The position numbers and the translations under genes were made by a program. The notes under the pieces are model-generated. The model was not told where the DNA came from and did no database searches. It worked only from the letters and a program-made list of their open reading frames with translations. Positions 27,522 through 37,153 of a stretch of DNA of 64,000 nucleotides are shown piece after piece (within the stretch, counting starts at the first letter, position 1; the number at the start of each line of letters is the position of its first letter). The DNA comes from Desulfotalea sp. (GTDB lineage Bacteria > Desulfobacterota > Desulfobulbia > Desulfobulbales > Desulfocapsaceae): assembly GCA_002733995.1 (NCBI GenBank), contig NVXR01000034.1:110708-174707 (forward strand), given 5' to 3'.

Positions 27522-28916
27522 TTACATCTGGTTGGATGCAGAGAGAGCCGCGATTTTTAGGGCTTCGCTGTAGGTTGGATAGTTAAAAATATTGTCGATG
27601 AAAATGTCAATTTTGGCGTTATGCAAAAGAGCCATCTGGGCGATGTGTATCACTTCGGTGGCTCCACCACCTATAATATGAACTCCTAAAATCTCCCGGG
27701 TATCGCTGTGGACGATCATTTTTAGCATCCCTTCACATTCACCGGATATTTGTCCCCGGGGGAGTTCGTGGTACATGCACTTACCTATAACAAATTTATA
27801 GTCGCGCTCGTGGGCTTCTTCTTCTGTTATGCCTACATAAGAGATTTCAGGGATGGTGTAAATGCCAAAAGGAAAAATAGTCGGGAATGATTCGACCCTG
27901 GATTTGAGTGCGTTGAGAGCAGCAAGGCGACCTTGAACTATTGATGTTGCCGCAAGGCTTGGCCAGCCGATGACATCGCCGACAGCATAAATATGGGGGG
28001 TTGATGTCTGGTAAAGGTCGTTGACTTCGATATAGTGATATTCATTGAGCTTGATACTGGCATTATCGATGGTAAGACTTGCTGTATTCGCCTCGCGGCC
28101 AAGCGCGAAAAAGAGACATTCCGCGGTGTACTCTGGGCCGTTTTCTAAGGTAACACGCGCATTACCATTGACTTTTTTTATGCTGAAGTCGCCGCAACTC
28201 TTTATATATTCGACGTTGTCTCTGGGGAAATGCTTTTGCAGCTCTGTACTTATCTCATGGTCAAGAAATTTGAGAAGTCTATCGCCCCGGTCAAAGAGGG
28301 TGACTTTGACTCCCAGTGCCGCAAAAATTGTAGCGTATTCAGAGCCAATAACCCCACCACCCATAATAATCAGGCTTTTAGGGATGTGTTTGATGTTTAA
28401 AATTGAGGTGGAATCAACAATGGTTTCATGGTCAAAGGGGACATCGCTGGGGTTGCGTGGTTGAGAGCCTGTGGCAATGATGATCTTCTCGCTACGAACT
28501 TCGATGTTTTCTCCATCTTCAATTTGATTGACCAGGAGAGTGTGTGGGTCTTTAAAGCAGGCATTACCCCGTATAATATCTATACCATTGCGCTCAAGCT
28601 GGGCTCCAATTATGGAGTGCTCCTGCTGACGAACATTATAGAGCCTCAGTTTTAAACGCTCCATTGATATTTCTGCGTCTCTGGTGGAACAGTAATCTTC
28701 CTCAAATACCTTTCTTTTAAGGTGCCCGGTGAGGTGAAGTACAGCTTCTCTGAGCGTTTTACTGGGAAATGTGCCGGTATTGACACAAACCCCACCAAGG
28801 GATCCTTCCTTTTCAAGCACAAGGACCTTTTTGTTTGATTTGATTGCGGTCATTGCCGCAGCAAGCCCCGCGGGGCCAGTGCCTATAATTATGAAGTCGT
28901 ACTGTTTAATAGTCAT
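27522..28916 (-). CDS. sthA: Soluble pyridine nucleotide transhydrogenase-type flavoprotein
   Basis: This is 464 residues from ATG 28916, chosen because MTIKQYDFIIIG aligns with the usual SthA start; an ATG 39 nt upstream is also open. FAD motif GTGPAGLAAAM is followed by GGVCVNTGTFPSK. SthA, unlike dihydrolipoamide dehydrogenase, has only the first cysteine of the redox pair, and that is the case here. The NAD(P)H motif is GGGVIGSEYATIFAALG; AVGDVIGWPSLAATSIVQG and the C-terminal dimerisation domain (NIFNYPTYSEALKIAAL) match E. coli SthA. It balances NADPH and NADH pools in the cytoplasm. Confidence 0.9.
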   Translation of the reverse strand: MTIKQYDFIIIGTGPAGLAAAMTAIKSNKKVLVLEKEGSLGGVCVNTGTFPSKTLREAVLHLTGHLKRKVFEEDYCSTRDAEISMERLKLRLYNVRQQEHSIIGAQLERNGIDIIRGNACFKDPHTLLVNQIEDGENIEVRSEKIIIATGSQPRNPSDVPFDHETIVDSTSILNIKHIPKSLIIMGGGVIGSEYATIFAALGVKVTLFDRGDRLLKFLDHEISTELQKHFPRDNVEYIKSCGDFSIKKVNGNARVTLENGPEYTAECLFFALGREANTASLTIDNASIKLNEYHYIEVNDLYQTSTPHIYAVGDVIGWPSLAATSIVQGRLAALNALKSRVESFPTIFPFGIYTIPEISYVGITEEEAHERDYKFVIGKCMYHELPRGQISGECEGMLKMIVHSDTREILGVHIIGGGATEVIHIAQMALLHNAKIDIFIDNIFNYPTYSEALKIAALSASNQM

Positions 28917-28955
28917 GGGATGGCTTATTCCGTTACGTAGTGAGTACCCGGACAT

Positions 28956-29305
28956 TCTTGGTGCTGTCGCAACGAGAGTGTCGGGGCGTTACCCAGCATA
29001 GCTCGTCTCATACTGCTAGAAGAGGATATGCTGCCAGCTTTAAATGGATGCTCATCTGACAAAATACTCTGCCTCTCTTTTGGAGAGGAGGAAACAGTGG
29101 GGCAGCTACGGTAATGTACACTACATTGCTATCATATAGTGACAGATTAATCAAATGTTTAGGCGTTGGTGGCTGCACCGTTATTCGCCTTGGGGCATAG
29201 TGCGCTGTCTCCTATTTAAAAGAGGCCGAAGAGACTAGGCGATCCTGACCCACCTCCGCTTCCGACGGGGGTTGGTTGTTAGTGTATTGAACCTATAAAT
29301 TTAAA
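28956..29305. other. Intergenic region between the ABC operon and sthA
   Basis: These 350 nt have no supported ORF. A short hairpin (CCTCTC/GAGAGG near 29072-29089) and a GC-rich imperfect hairpin near 29245-29280, just after the ABC ATPase gene on the minus strand, may act in termination. Confidence 0.45.
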
Positions 29306-30331
29306 TCACTGACTAGGGATGAAATGTATTTTTTCAGGGGGGAAATGTATCCAGACCTGTTGTCCTGATTGAAAGTCAGATGAGAGGGAAATGACTGTAA
29401 ATATACGGCTTCTCAGCTGAACTGTTAGCCTGGTACACACACCTTCAAATCGTTTATCAAGCACAGTTGCCTTGCTACTGTATTGTGTGTGTTGCTGGGA
29501 GATAGAAATGTTTTCAGGGCGGATAGTTGCGGTGATGTGAGTCGTGTTGGGATGAAGCACCGGGAAATCAAGGTCTTGGCTGAACAGTATGTTGTCTGAA
29601 ATATGTCCGGATATAATATTTGGATTGCCAAAAAAATGGGCTACGTTAGGTGTTTTGGGAAAGGTGAAGAGTCTTTCTGGTGTATCTATCTGTTCTATTT
29701 TTTTATCAATGAGCAGGGCAATACGATCACTAATAGAAAAGGCCTCACTCTGATCATGGGTGACAAAAAGCATTGTTATTCCCGTCTCTTGTTGCAGGGT
29801 GCGAAGCAGAGCTTGCATCTTTTGACGAAGATCGGCATCGAGGCTACTGAAGGGTTCATCCATGAGAAGGATGGAGGGTTCTAGCACGAGTGCCCGGGCA
29901 AGGGCCACTCGCTGTTGTTGGCCGCCTGAGAGTTCGTCCGTTTTTTTAGCACCTAAATCCGAGATTTCAGTACGTTCCATTACTGCTACGGTCTTGGCTT
30001 TTATCTGTTGCGGGTCCATTCTTTGCATCCGCAGGCCAAAGCCGATGTTATCTAATACACTGAGAAAAGGGAAGAGGAGTGGCTTTTGGAAAAGCAGGAC
30101 TGTGTCACGTTTATTCGCAGGAACATGGGTTATGTCTTTGCCCTCTATGGCTATATTCCCCTCGATAGGTGGCGTGAGGCCCGCTATTGTTTTGAGCAGG
30201 GTTGTTTTGCCCACCCCGCTTGGGCCCAAAAGAGAAAGAATTTCTCCGTCGTTAACCGTTAGGTTTAGATTGGCTAAGACAACTTGATTATTATAGCCAA
30301 TTGTCATGTTTTTTAGCTGTAGTTCTCCCAT
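29306..30331 (-). CDS. ABC transporter ATP-binding protein with TOBE domain
   Basis: This is 341 residues. Walker A is GPSGVGKTT near residue 35, the Q-loop is LLFQKPLLFPFLS, the signature is LSGGQQQRVALARAL, Walker B is ILLMDEPF and the H-loop is VTHDQ. A C-terminal TOBE-like regulatory domain occupies residues 240-335. This is the layout of importers for polyamines, iron(III), sulfate, molybdate or phosphonates. It is the last of three overlapping genes; the start abuts the permease stop. Confidence 0.92.
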   Translation of the reverse strand: MGELQLKNMTIGYNNQVVLANLNLTVNDGEILSLLGPSGVGKTTLLKTIAGLTPPIEGNIAIEGKDITHVPANKRDTVLLFQKPLLFPFLSVLDNIGFGLRMQRMDPQQIKAKTVAVMERTEISDLGAKKTDELSGGQQQRVALARALVLEPSILLMDEPFSSLDADLRQKMQALLRTLQQETGITMLFVTHDQSEAFSISDRIALLIDKKIEQIDTPERLFTFPKTPNVAHFFGNPNIISGHISDNILFSQDLDFPVLHPNTTHITATIRPENISISQQHTQYSSKATVLDKRFEGVCTRLTVQLRSRIFTVISLSSDFQSGQQVWIHFPPEKIHFIPSQ

Positions 30332-31143
30332 TAGCGATTCCCCCTAAAGCCTTGACGACCGAGGCTGTGGGCACTTGCCAGCAACACCACAATTACCGGA
30401 ATAATGAAAACGAGACTGACAGCGGAAGCCACTGGACGGTCTCCACTGTCCATAAGCGAAAAGAGAAGGATGGGGAGTGTCAGTATCTTGCCGCCTCCTA
30501 TGATCAGGGTGCTTAGATATTGTGACCACGAAAGTAGAAAGGAAAAGAGTAGAGCCACTGTAATTCCGGGGTAAATCATAGGAAGTGTCACCCGTGTCAG
30601 GGTTTGTAGTGGAGTGGCGCCAAGGGATCTTGCCTGGGCCTCAAAGTCTGGGTTGAAGTCCGTGAAAACACCCCAGATAACAAAGATAGTATACGGAAGG
30701 CAGAAGGTGAGATGGATAAGGACAACCCCAATAAACGTTTCGGTGAGATTGAGTTGTAAAAACCAGAAATGCAGGCCCATGGATGTCGAAAGTGGTGGGA
30801 CAATGATGGGGAGGAGCAGTAGGAGAGAAAAAAACTTCTTACCCGGAAAATGATAAAGTCCAAGGGCTCGCCCCGCCGGGAGACCGAATAGAAGAGAGAT
30901 TATACTTGTGGTAAGCCCCACAGAAACACTGGCCAACAGCGCGTCTAGTATCTGTTCTCCCGTTGTGAAGAAAATGTAATGCCACGCCCTGATGCCAAAT
31001 TTTTGCGGTAGGATGGCGGGGTAAAACCACTGCTCACTGAGTGACCAGAGAAAGAGTGGTATAAAGGGGAGCAGCACCGTAAAGACGATAAGCAGTAGTA
31101 AGGGTAGTTTAGGGGTAAACTTTTTGTTCATCTGTTCTGCCAT
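30331..31143 (-). CDS. ABC transporter permease (second)
   Basis: This is 270 residues with six predicted helices and the EAA loop AQARSLGATPLQTLTRVTLPMIYPG near residue 180, which contacts the ATPase. It belongs to the binding-protein-dependent inner-membrane component family (CysW/PotC/ThiP-like). It overlaps the ATPase gene by 1 nt and the first permease by 16 nt. The substrate is unknown. Confidence 0.9.
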   Translation of the reverse strand: MAEQMNKKFTPKLPLLLLIVFTVLLPFIPLFLWSLSEQWFYPAILPQKFGIRAWHYIFFTTGEQILDALLASVSVGLTTSIISLLFGLPAGRALGLYHFPGKKFFSLLLLLPIIVPPLSTSMGLHFWFLQLNLTETFIGVVLIHLTFCLPYTIFVIWGVFTDFNPDFEAQARSLGATPLQTLTRVTLPMIYPGITVALLFSFLLSWSQYLSTLIIGGGKILTLPILLFSLMDSGDRPVASAVSLVFIIPVIVVLLASAHSLGRQGFRGNR

Positions 31144-32042
31144 GGAGTAGCAAGCAAACGTTCTGCGAGAAGAGCGGAAAAGATGACAATGGCCGCAATT
31201 ATCAGTCCGATGCCAATTCCTTCAGGTCGTGCCAGAAGATCTATATCACTATAGTTTTTGTAAGCCCATACCGGTAGTGTAAGGGGGTAGGTTTGGCCAA
31301 GTAGGTAGGGAATCTCAAAGGCGCCGAAGGTGTAGGCAAAGACGATACAGCATGAGGCGTTAAGGCTGGGGCGTATGATTGGTAAGGTGATAAATCTGAA
31401 GCGTTGAATAGGCCCAGCTTTGAGCGTTGCGCCTACCTCTGTAAGTTCGTTTCCCATATTTTTCAGAACAGACAGGAGCATAAAGGTGATAAATGGAATC
31501 TCTTTCCAGATATACACAAGAATAATACCAATAGATCCTGGATCGTTAATAAGAATAGGAAAATTGGTACGTATATCGCTGCCAAAAAAATGTGAACCCA
31601 GTCTCGAAATGAGACCGCTTGGTGCGATGAGCAATATCATAGCAATACCAATGACAAAATGAGGGGCTGCGAGGGGGATCTGGAGGATGAAATGTATAAT
31701 CTTGTAGTTTGCGGCCCAGCGATTTATTGATAGTGCCAAGCATATACTGATAGTGGCGGCAATAATGGTAGAGGTGAGTGCAATATAAAAGGTCAAGCCG
31801 AGGCTTCTTCTGAAATCAGGGTCTGTTAAAATTGAGGTGAAATGCTGGGAGGTTAGCGCTTGTAAGCCCGTGGTCGGTTGGTAGCCCAGGGCCTGTAGAA
31901 AACCGATGGTCAGGCCACCACCAAAGAGGATGAAAATTACAAGTAATGCCGGTGTGAGGAGGAGATAAATCCTTGTTTGAGCTCTTGTTTGTAGCGTTTT
32001 TTGAGCGGTAATCTCGGTGTATCTTACTTTACTCATCGTCAA
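31128..32042 (-). CDS. ABC transporter permease (first)
   Basis: This is 304 residues with an N-terminal helix, a periplasmic loop and five further helices. The EAA-type loop is TEVGATLKAGPIQRFRFITLPIIRPSL near residue 215. It pairs with the permease at 30331-31143. No substrate-binding protein gene precedes or follows it, although such genes usually lead these operons; the partner must be elsewhere or missing. Confidence 0.9.
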   Translation of the reverse strand: MTMSKVRYTEITAQKTLQTRAQTRIYLLLTPALLVIFILFGGGLTIGFLQALGYQPTTGLQALTSQHFTSILTDPDFRRSLGLTFYIALTSTIIAATISICLALSINRWAANYKIIHFILQIPLAAPHFVIGIAMILLIAPSGLISRLGSHFFGSDIRTNFPILINDPGSIGIILVYIWKEIPFITFMLLSVLKNMGNELTEVGATLKAGPIQRFRFITLPIIRPSLNASCCIVFAYTFGAFEIPYLLGQTYPLTLPVWAYKNYSDIDLLARPEGIGIGLIIAAIVIFSALLAERLLATPWQNR

Positions 32043-32164
32043 TGTAGTTGTTTACAGCAGGAGAAACCAGTGCGATGGCGGCCGAAGCATTACTTCTGGA
32101 CCGGTTTTTGTGTGGCCTTGCAGGGCTGCTTGTACTTTGCAAAGGAGCGAGTGGTAGGTCTTGT

Positions 32165-33733
32165 TTATTGTTTATGAGATTTGAGGTCAGCTTTTTTTAA
32201 TGAAAAGTTTGTGACCATATTTCTACCATTGTCTTTTGATATATATAGAGCTTTGTCCGCTGTATTTATCAATAAACTTGGAGACAGCTCTTCAACAGAT
32301 GCAAACTCTCCGGGGGAGAAGTGGGCACCTCCACAACTGATTGTAATTTTAATGGAGTGCTCGCCGGTTTCTGTCACATTGGCGGCTACACACCTTCGTA
32401 GTCTTTCGGCAAAAACTTTCATGCCTGAAAAATCTGTTTCAGGCAAAATCACGCCAAATTCTTCACCTCCATACCTGGCTATGATATCACTTGGACGGAC
32501 CGCATTCATAATCGCCTTTGCCATATTCACGAGAACCTGATCGCCAGCCGGATGTCCATAGTTGTCGTTAACTTTCTTGAAATGATCAATGTCAAAAAGC
32601 AACAGAGATAGAGGATGCCCGTAACGTTTAGCCCTGGATAGTTCTTTTACAAGTGCTTCTTGAAAATATCGATGGTTAAATAGGTTTGTAAGGCCATCCC
32701 GAAAGGCAAGTGTTTCGAGTTTCTCATTGGCGAATCGGAGCTCGCTGGCAAAAAGTTCTGCCTTGTCCTTACTCTCTTTGAGTTCAAGAATAAGTTGCTC
32801 GTAGGACAGATTGAGTTTTCCAAGTTCATCATTTGCCTCCTGTAACATCTGTGAATAGGGCTTGATGTCGCCGGGGTCAATGTCAAATATTTTTAGTATT
32901 TCTAACGATTTGGTTGCGACATTGTCGAGGAGGTCTCTTGTCTTGTCCGAATCCATGGGAAAGAACGATTCAAGTTTCTTTTGCAATGCTTTGACATTTT
33001 GTGCTGTTTTTTTGTTGGTGTATATTGAAGAGAGCAGTGTTGCTACGTCGAGAATAGAAGCTTTCTTAGAGAGTTCGGCAGGGGCAAGCTCCGGTTCATG
33101 ATGGTAGCGCATGGGGGCTGTAATTGTAGAGGGAATCCCCCAGTCTTCAAGAAGGAGTGCACCAAAGTGTTGATGATCAAATCGGTACTCTTCTCTTTCC
33201 GCCTGCATCAGATTGATATCGTCATTGGATACCGCTTTTTTCAACACCTTGATGTAACTCGCGCCCTGACTTAAAAACATAACTAAGATGCCGATGTCCT
33301 GGAGAAGAGCCGTGACAAAAATATCTTCATCCTTTGCTCCAGTTGCTTCAAAAACCAAATCTGCAGCTACAGCTGTTGTTACCGAGCGTCGCCAGAAGTA
33401 GTCAAAATCAAAGTATGATCTTTCTGTGTTCCTGAGATCGGCGGTAAAGACAAAGGAAAGGGCAATGTTTTTTATGACATTTGTGCCGAGAACTGCAAGG
33501 GCTCGGTTAATATTGCCAACCTTGTTAGGGAGGGAATAGAAACTTGAGTTCGCGAGGCGGAGCATTTTACTCGTTAGTGCAGGGTCCGCGGAAATGATTT
33601 TCTCTAAATCATGGAGGGAAAAATCCTGTTGTTGTACAATGTTGAGAATCTGGAGGGCAATGGCAGGCGGAGAGGGAAGGTTTATCTTGTTGTCAAATAG
33701 CGCCCAGATTTCTTCGTTTGAAATAGTATCCAT
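32165..33733 (-). CDS. HDOD-GGDEF signalling protein (diguanylate cyclase)
   Basis: This is 522 residues with AGGGAAA before the ATG. The HDOD domain spans about residues 15-215 (LPSPPAIALQILNIV, then ADPALTSKMLRLANSSFY). A short coiled coil lies near 290-345. The C-terminal GGDEF domain has ARYGGEEFGVIL and an upstream RPSD that fits the RxxD product-inhibition site five residues before GGEEF. The intact motif predicts c-di-GMP synthesis with feedback control. It is cytoplasmic, as no membrane segment is seen. It is monocistronic. Confidence 0.92.
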   Translation of the reverse strand: MDTISNEEIWALFDNKINLPSPPAIALQILNIVQQQDFSLHDLEKIISADPALTSKMLRLANSSFYSLPNKVGNINRALAVLGTNVIKNIALSFVFTADLRNTERSYFDFDYFWRRSVTTAVAADLVFEATGAKDEDIFVTALLQDIGILVMFLSQGASYIKVLKKAVSNDDINLMQAEREEYRFDHQHFGALLLEDWGIPSTITAPMRYHHEPELAPAELSKKASILDVATLLSSIYTNKKTAQNVKALQKKLESFFPMDSDKTRDLLDNVATKSLEILKIFDIDPGDIKPYSQMLQEANDELGKLNLSYEQLILELKESKDKAELFASELRFANEKLETLAFRDGLTNLFNHRYFQEALVKELSRAKRYGHPLSLLLFDIDHFKKVNDNYGHPAGDQVLVNMAKAIMNAVRPSDIIARYGGEEFGVILPETDFSGMKVFAERLRRCVAANVTETGEHSIKITISCGGAHFSPGEFASVEELSPSLLINTADKALYISKDNGRNMVTNFSLKKADLKSHKQ

Positions 33734-34799
33734 CTTTGATTTCCCTAGAATAAGTATTGTCTATCTAATATAACATATCGTGGATATGGTGGCTTGTAAA
33801 TATATTAAATATTTTAAATAAATTGAACGGATTAGCTGTGGTCGGTGTTGTTAGGAATCTTCGCCGCTAGAAGACGGTGTAATCTATCTGTTTGTAGCCA
33901 TTTGTATGAAGTGATAATTATGTTGTAGCGTGAAAGGATGGTTAGGTTGTGTTTCCTCTAACGTATATAAAAAGTCTGGTCTTATTTGTTTCTGTAATTT
34001 GTGACTCTGCTGGTGATCATGAAAAGGTGGTGATGTTCTTCTGATTCTCTCTTGTGATCTGGAGATTAATCTCGTCTGTTGCCGAGCGTATAGTGATGAC
34101 TAGGTTGTACCTCTTTCATAGAGCTGTCCTTTCTCGCTTAGTTCATCGTCTATAGTTGCGTGGCATTATCTATGTTCTCTTGTGGTTCCCCGCGGTCTAC
34201 GGCTTTGGCCACATGGATGTACTGCTGCCTGGGCGTTGGCTTGACGCATCTTTCATGTTGCTGAGCCAATGTGAATGAGCATTACAGTAAGGAGGTAGGC
34301 GTTGGATTCGCATTGGAATAACAATACCTATCCGCTAATCGTTTCAGTAGACCTGGCGTTCGGGACTGGGGTTTTTATCAGGAATATGTTGTGGAATAGA
34401 TGCGTGTAATAATATTTTTATGTGTTGTGCGTTGTTGAAAATATTCCTGCTAATACGATTGTCGCAAATAAAGAAATCAAAGAGCGACTAGTTGTTATTG
34501 TCTAAGATATTTTGGTGGCTTTACTGCCGACACCATTGCTTGGATGGAAGGGGGCAGGCGCTAGCTGGCATCGACTTCGGGGACGATATTCTGTGGGGAT
34601 GTGATCCGGGAAGTAATGTTAGGGGAACTAAAGATACGTCGCTCGAAGTTGGGGGCGTCATCATTAGTACCTTGGAAGGCCACTGTTGTAGAGCCGGGTA
34701 GTTACCTCTACTCGTTGTCGGTGGTTATAGGGGGGGCGGAGGTACGAAAAACATGAGATGAAAAAAATGTGAGAGATGGTTCTCAATCTGTTGATAGTC
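33734..34799. other. Long stretch without recognisable genes
   Basis: More than 1 kb between the HDOD-GGDEF gene and the carboxylase operon holds only short ORFs with no family features, such as 34492-34701. The first part is the promoter side of the HDOD-GGDEF gene. I see no RNA gene, mobile element or repeat. Confidence 0.6.
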
Positions 34800-34803
34800 A
34801 AAA

Positions 34804-34836
34804 GAAGGCTCGGATATTTTTTGACTCCGAACCTTC
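34804..34836 (-). terminator. Rho-independent terminator of the carboxylase operon
   Basis: Read on the minus strand, an 11-bp stem (arms 34826-34836 and 34804-34814, one G-U pair) is followed by TTTT. It starts 13 nt after the accA-accD fusion stop. Confidence 0.85.
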
Positions 34837-34848
34837 TTTCTTGATTGT

Positions 34849-37131
34849 TTACTGTCTGTAGTAAAGGCTTGGACTTCCCATGGTGAGAAGTGCTTTATGG
34901 AGATTGCGTCTAAAATCGCGACGATCCCATATGCCTTGGATATGACCGCGCTTAAGTGCATTCCTCGCCGAATGATAATCCGGTGGAATGGCATCTCCTG
35001 TTGTCTCTCGAATAACTCTGGGACCAGCAAAACCAACCCTGCTTGAACGTATGGCAAACTGGTATGGAGAACAGCCGAGGAAAGAAGCCACAGGTCCTGC
35101 ATAGGAGTTGTTGTCGTAAACAACGAGGTACAGTCCGCCCGCATCGATATACTCTCTGACCGCCATGGTACACTTAGGCATTTGAGTAACTCCTAGGGTG
35201 CCTTCCTGTATCCTTATTCCCCCTGTTGTGTGTATGTACGCAAGGAATGGACGTTTCTTACGCTTTGCCAGAGCACAGGCCTGGGCAAATTTTTCACCTT
35301 CAGCAGAGCCTACGGTGCCATTGCGAAAATCGGAATAAAACATGGCAACGATGATCTGGATACCGTTGATTTTAGCATGAAAGGTCATGTTGCCAGCGTG
35401 TTGACCTGTTTTAGTCTGCGAGGCTTGTAATCTTTCGGTAAACCCGGTGTAGTTCAGCGGGTTTCCAGAGGTGATACTTGTGTTAAAAACTTTGATGGAA
35501 CCTGGATCGAAAATGTTTTCCAGATACCACTGGTGCTCCAGTGGAAAATGGTGGCCACAGGTTTCGCAAACACCTGCAAATTCGCCATAAAGGTCCGGTA
35601 TCCAAAGATCTTTACAACCACATTTCTCCGTATTGGGACAACTGACTGTCCTGTCCGAATTGGCCAGAGGGCTGGTGTACGTGTCTGTGAGCTCCAGTGG
35701 GTCCACGCGTGGAGCTGGGGCTTCTGGAAGGCCGTTGGCGCCGGAATAGGTGAGGAGTCTCTGGGGCTTTTTGCCCTTTTTTCTTCCCCATCGATCCATA
35801 AATGCGTTGATTGGTTCCGTGATTCTTCTCAGCATCACAGAGCCTTCACCTGAAACATCGTTGATGACCTTTCTCACCTGACGTTTATGGTTTTTCATAA
35901 CGTCGTAGCGGATCGTGTAGTATACCTTTTCCGTTTTTACCTTAGCCAGGTTATAGAGCCCTGCTTCCTGCTCTGCCTGGCCTGAAAAACCATTCTTGCC
36001 CATGTTGAGATATTTCTTTGAGCGCAGGGCGAGAAGGCGTTTAATCTCTTCCTTGTTCAGATCCCAGGGAAGTTCAAGCTGCAGTTCTTCTTCTTCCGCA
36101 GGCTTGTGTTTTCTACGTCTGATTTCGTAGGTTCGCATGGCGCTAAAACTTTTTACGGAAAGAACCACTTTGTCGGTTGCACGCAGCATCTCAGCGCGTA
36201 TTTTCGCAAAAAATGAAAAATCGTCACGCCGTGCTCCAAGGGCCGGTTCATAGATAATTCTGTCGATGGTTTCCCACTCAAGGTTATCTTTTGCTGTGAG
36301 TTTTAAGCGGTCGGCGCAGACTTCAATGAGTTCCTTGGGAACCTTTGAGCCTTCACGGATTTTACCCTCAATAGCAGCTGCACCTTCTGGAGAAATAACA
36401 GAATAGTAGCCATGGGATGCCATAATTCTGTAGTCAGTCAGACCAATCGCTTCCGCCCCCCCAGATCCACCTTCTGAAATCATGGAAATCATGGGTACGC
36501 GGAGCTTAGTCATGGCGTAGATATTTCTTGCGATCTGCTGTGCCGCTCCAGATCCTTCTTCAACCGGGTATGAACCAGGGGTGAAGATGTAGAAGTGGAT
36601 AGGAATACCTTCAGTTTCGGCAACCTTCATATAGCGAAGTGCTTTTTCGTTTCCCTGTGGTTTGCAGGAGCCACCATTGCGGAACTCTTCACCGTGTCCT
36701 GTTTCCTGGCCGATAACCATGACAGAGGCGGTAATTGGTTTGTTTTTGATGCGCCTGGTGATGGTGGCCTTGGCACAGATCATCGCTGGATCAACATTTG
36801 CGTCGCCTTCTCCACCCAACTCGGTGTAATCCTCGTACACATTTTCAAGGATATCTTTGAGACTGAAACGCTGGCTGGAGCGCACGATGCGAACCCGTTC
36901 CATGGGGGTAAGGTTCTCTTCTGCACGCTCTTCGAGAAAACTGATAGATTCATCGAGCTTTCGGAATTCGCCCGCTAGCAGCTCCTTAGAATATTCGTAT
37001 ATATTCTGTTTGAGCTCTTCGCAGGTTATCTTAAAGCCGTCTAGATTTCCCCAATTAGAAAAATCTTTAATCTGCAGCAGGTAGGCAATCCGTTCTTCAA
37101 TTTTAATAAGTCGCTTGAGTATTTCGTTCAT
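34849..37131 (-). CDS. Acetyl-CoA carboxylase carboxyltransferase, alpha-beta fusion
   Basis: This is 760 residues from ATG 37131, 22 nt after accC; an ATG at 37197 would overlap accC by 44 nt and adds an unlikely tail. The N-terminal half is AccA-like: an amphipathic leader, VIGQETGHG, SYPVEEGSG and EGGSGGAEAIG near 225. A basic linker (about 340-470) joins the AccD-like half, with cysteines in CPNTEKCGC and CETCGHH for a zinc finger, and TTGGIRIQEG, SYAGPVASFLG and GFAGPRVI for the crotonase-fold CoA site. It moves the carboxyl group from biotin to acetyl-CoA to give malonyl-CoA. E. coli has two separate genes. A different acyl-CoA substrate cannot be excluded. Confidence 0.9.
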   Translation of the reverse strand: MNEILKRLIKIEERIAYLLQIKDFSNWGNLDGFKITCEELKQNIYEYSKELLAGEFRKLDESISFLEERAEENLTPMERVRIVRSSQRFSLKDILENVYEDYTELGGEGDANVDPAMICAKATITRRIKNKPITASVMVIGQETGHGEEFRNGGSCKPQGNEKALRYMKVAETEGIPIHFYIFTPGSYPVEEGSGAAQQIARNIYAMTKLRVPMISMISEGGSGGAEAIGLTDYRIMASHGYYSVISPEGAAAIEGKIREGSKVPKELIEVCADRLKLTAKDNLEWETIDRIIYEPALGARRDDFSFFAKIRAEMLRATDKVVLSVKSFSAMRTYEIRRRKHKPAEEEELQLELPWDLNKEEIKRLLALRSKKYLNMGKNGFSGQAEQEAGLYNLAKVKTEKVYYTIRYDVMKNHKRQVRKVINDVSGEGSVMLRRITEPINAFMDRWGRKKGKKPQRLLTYSGANGLPEAPAPRVDPLELTDTYTSPLANSDRTVSCPNTEKCGCKDLWIPDLYGEFAGVCETCGHHFPLEHQWYLENIFDPGSIKVFNTSITSGNPLNYTGFTERLQASQTKTGQHAGNMTFHAKINGIQIIVAMFYSDFRNGTVGSAEGEKFAQACALAKRKKRPFLAYIHTTGGIRIQEGTLGVTQMPKCTMAVREYIDAGGLYLVVYDNNSYAGPVASFLGCSPYQFAIRSSRVGFAGPRVIRETTGDAIPPDYHSARNALKRGHIQGIWDRRDFRRNLHKALLTMGSPSLYYRQ

Positions 37132-37153
37132 TATAAAACTATATGGTCTGATC

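Noticed and set aside
34492..34701. 69-residue ORF in the 1-kb gap
   Set aside because: Cys/Gly-rich random-looking sequence, no ribosome site, no recognisable motif.
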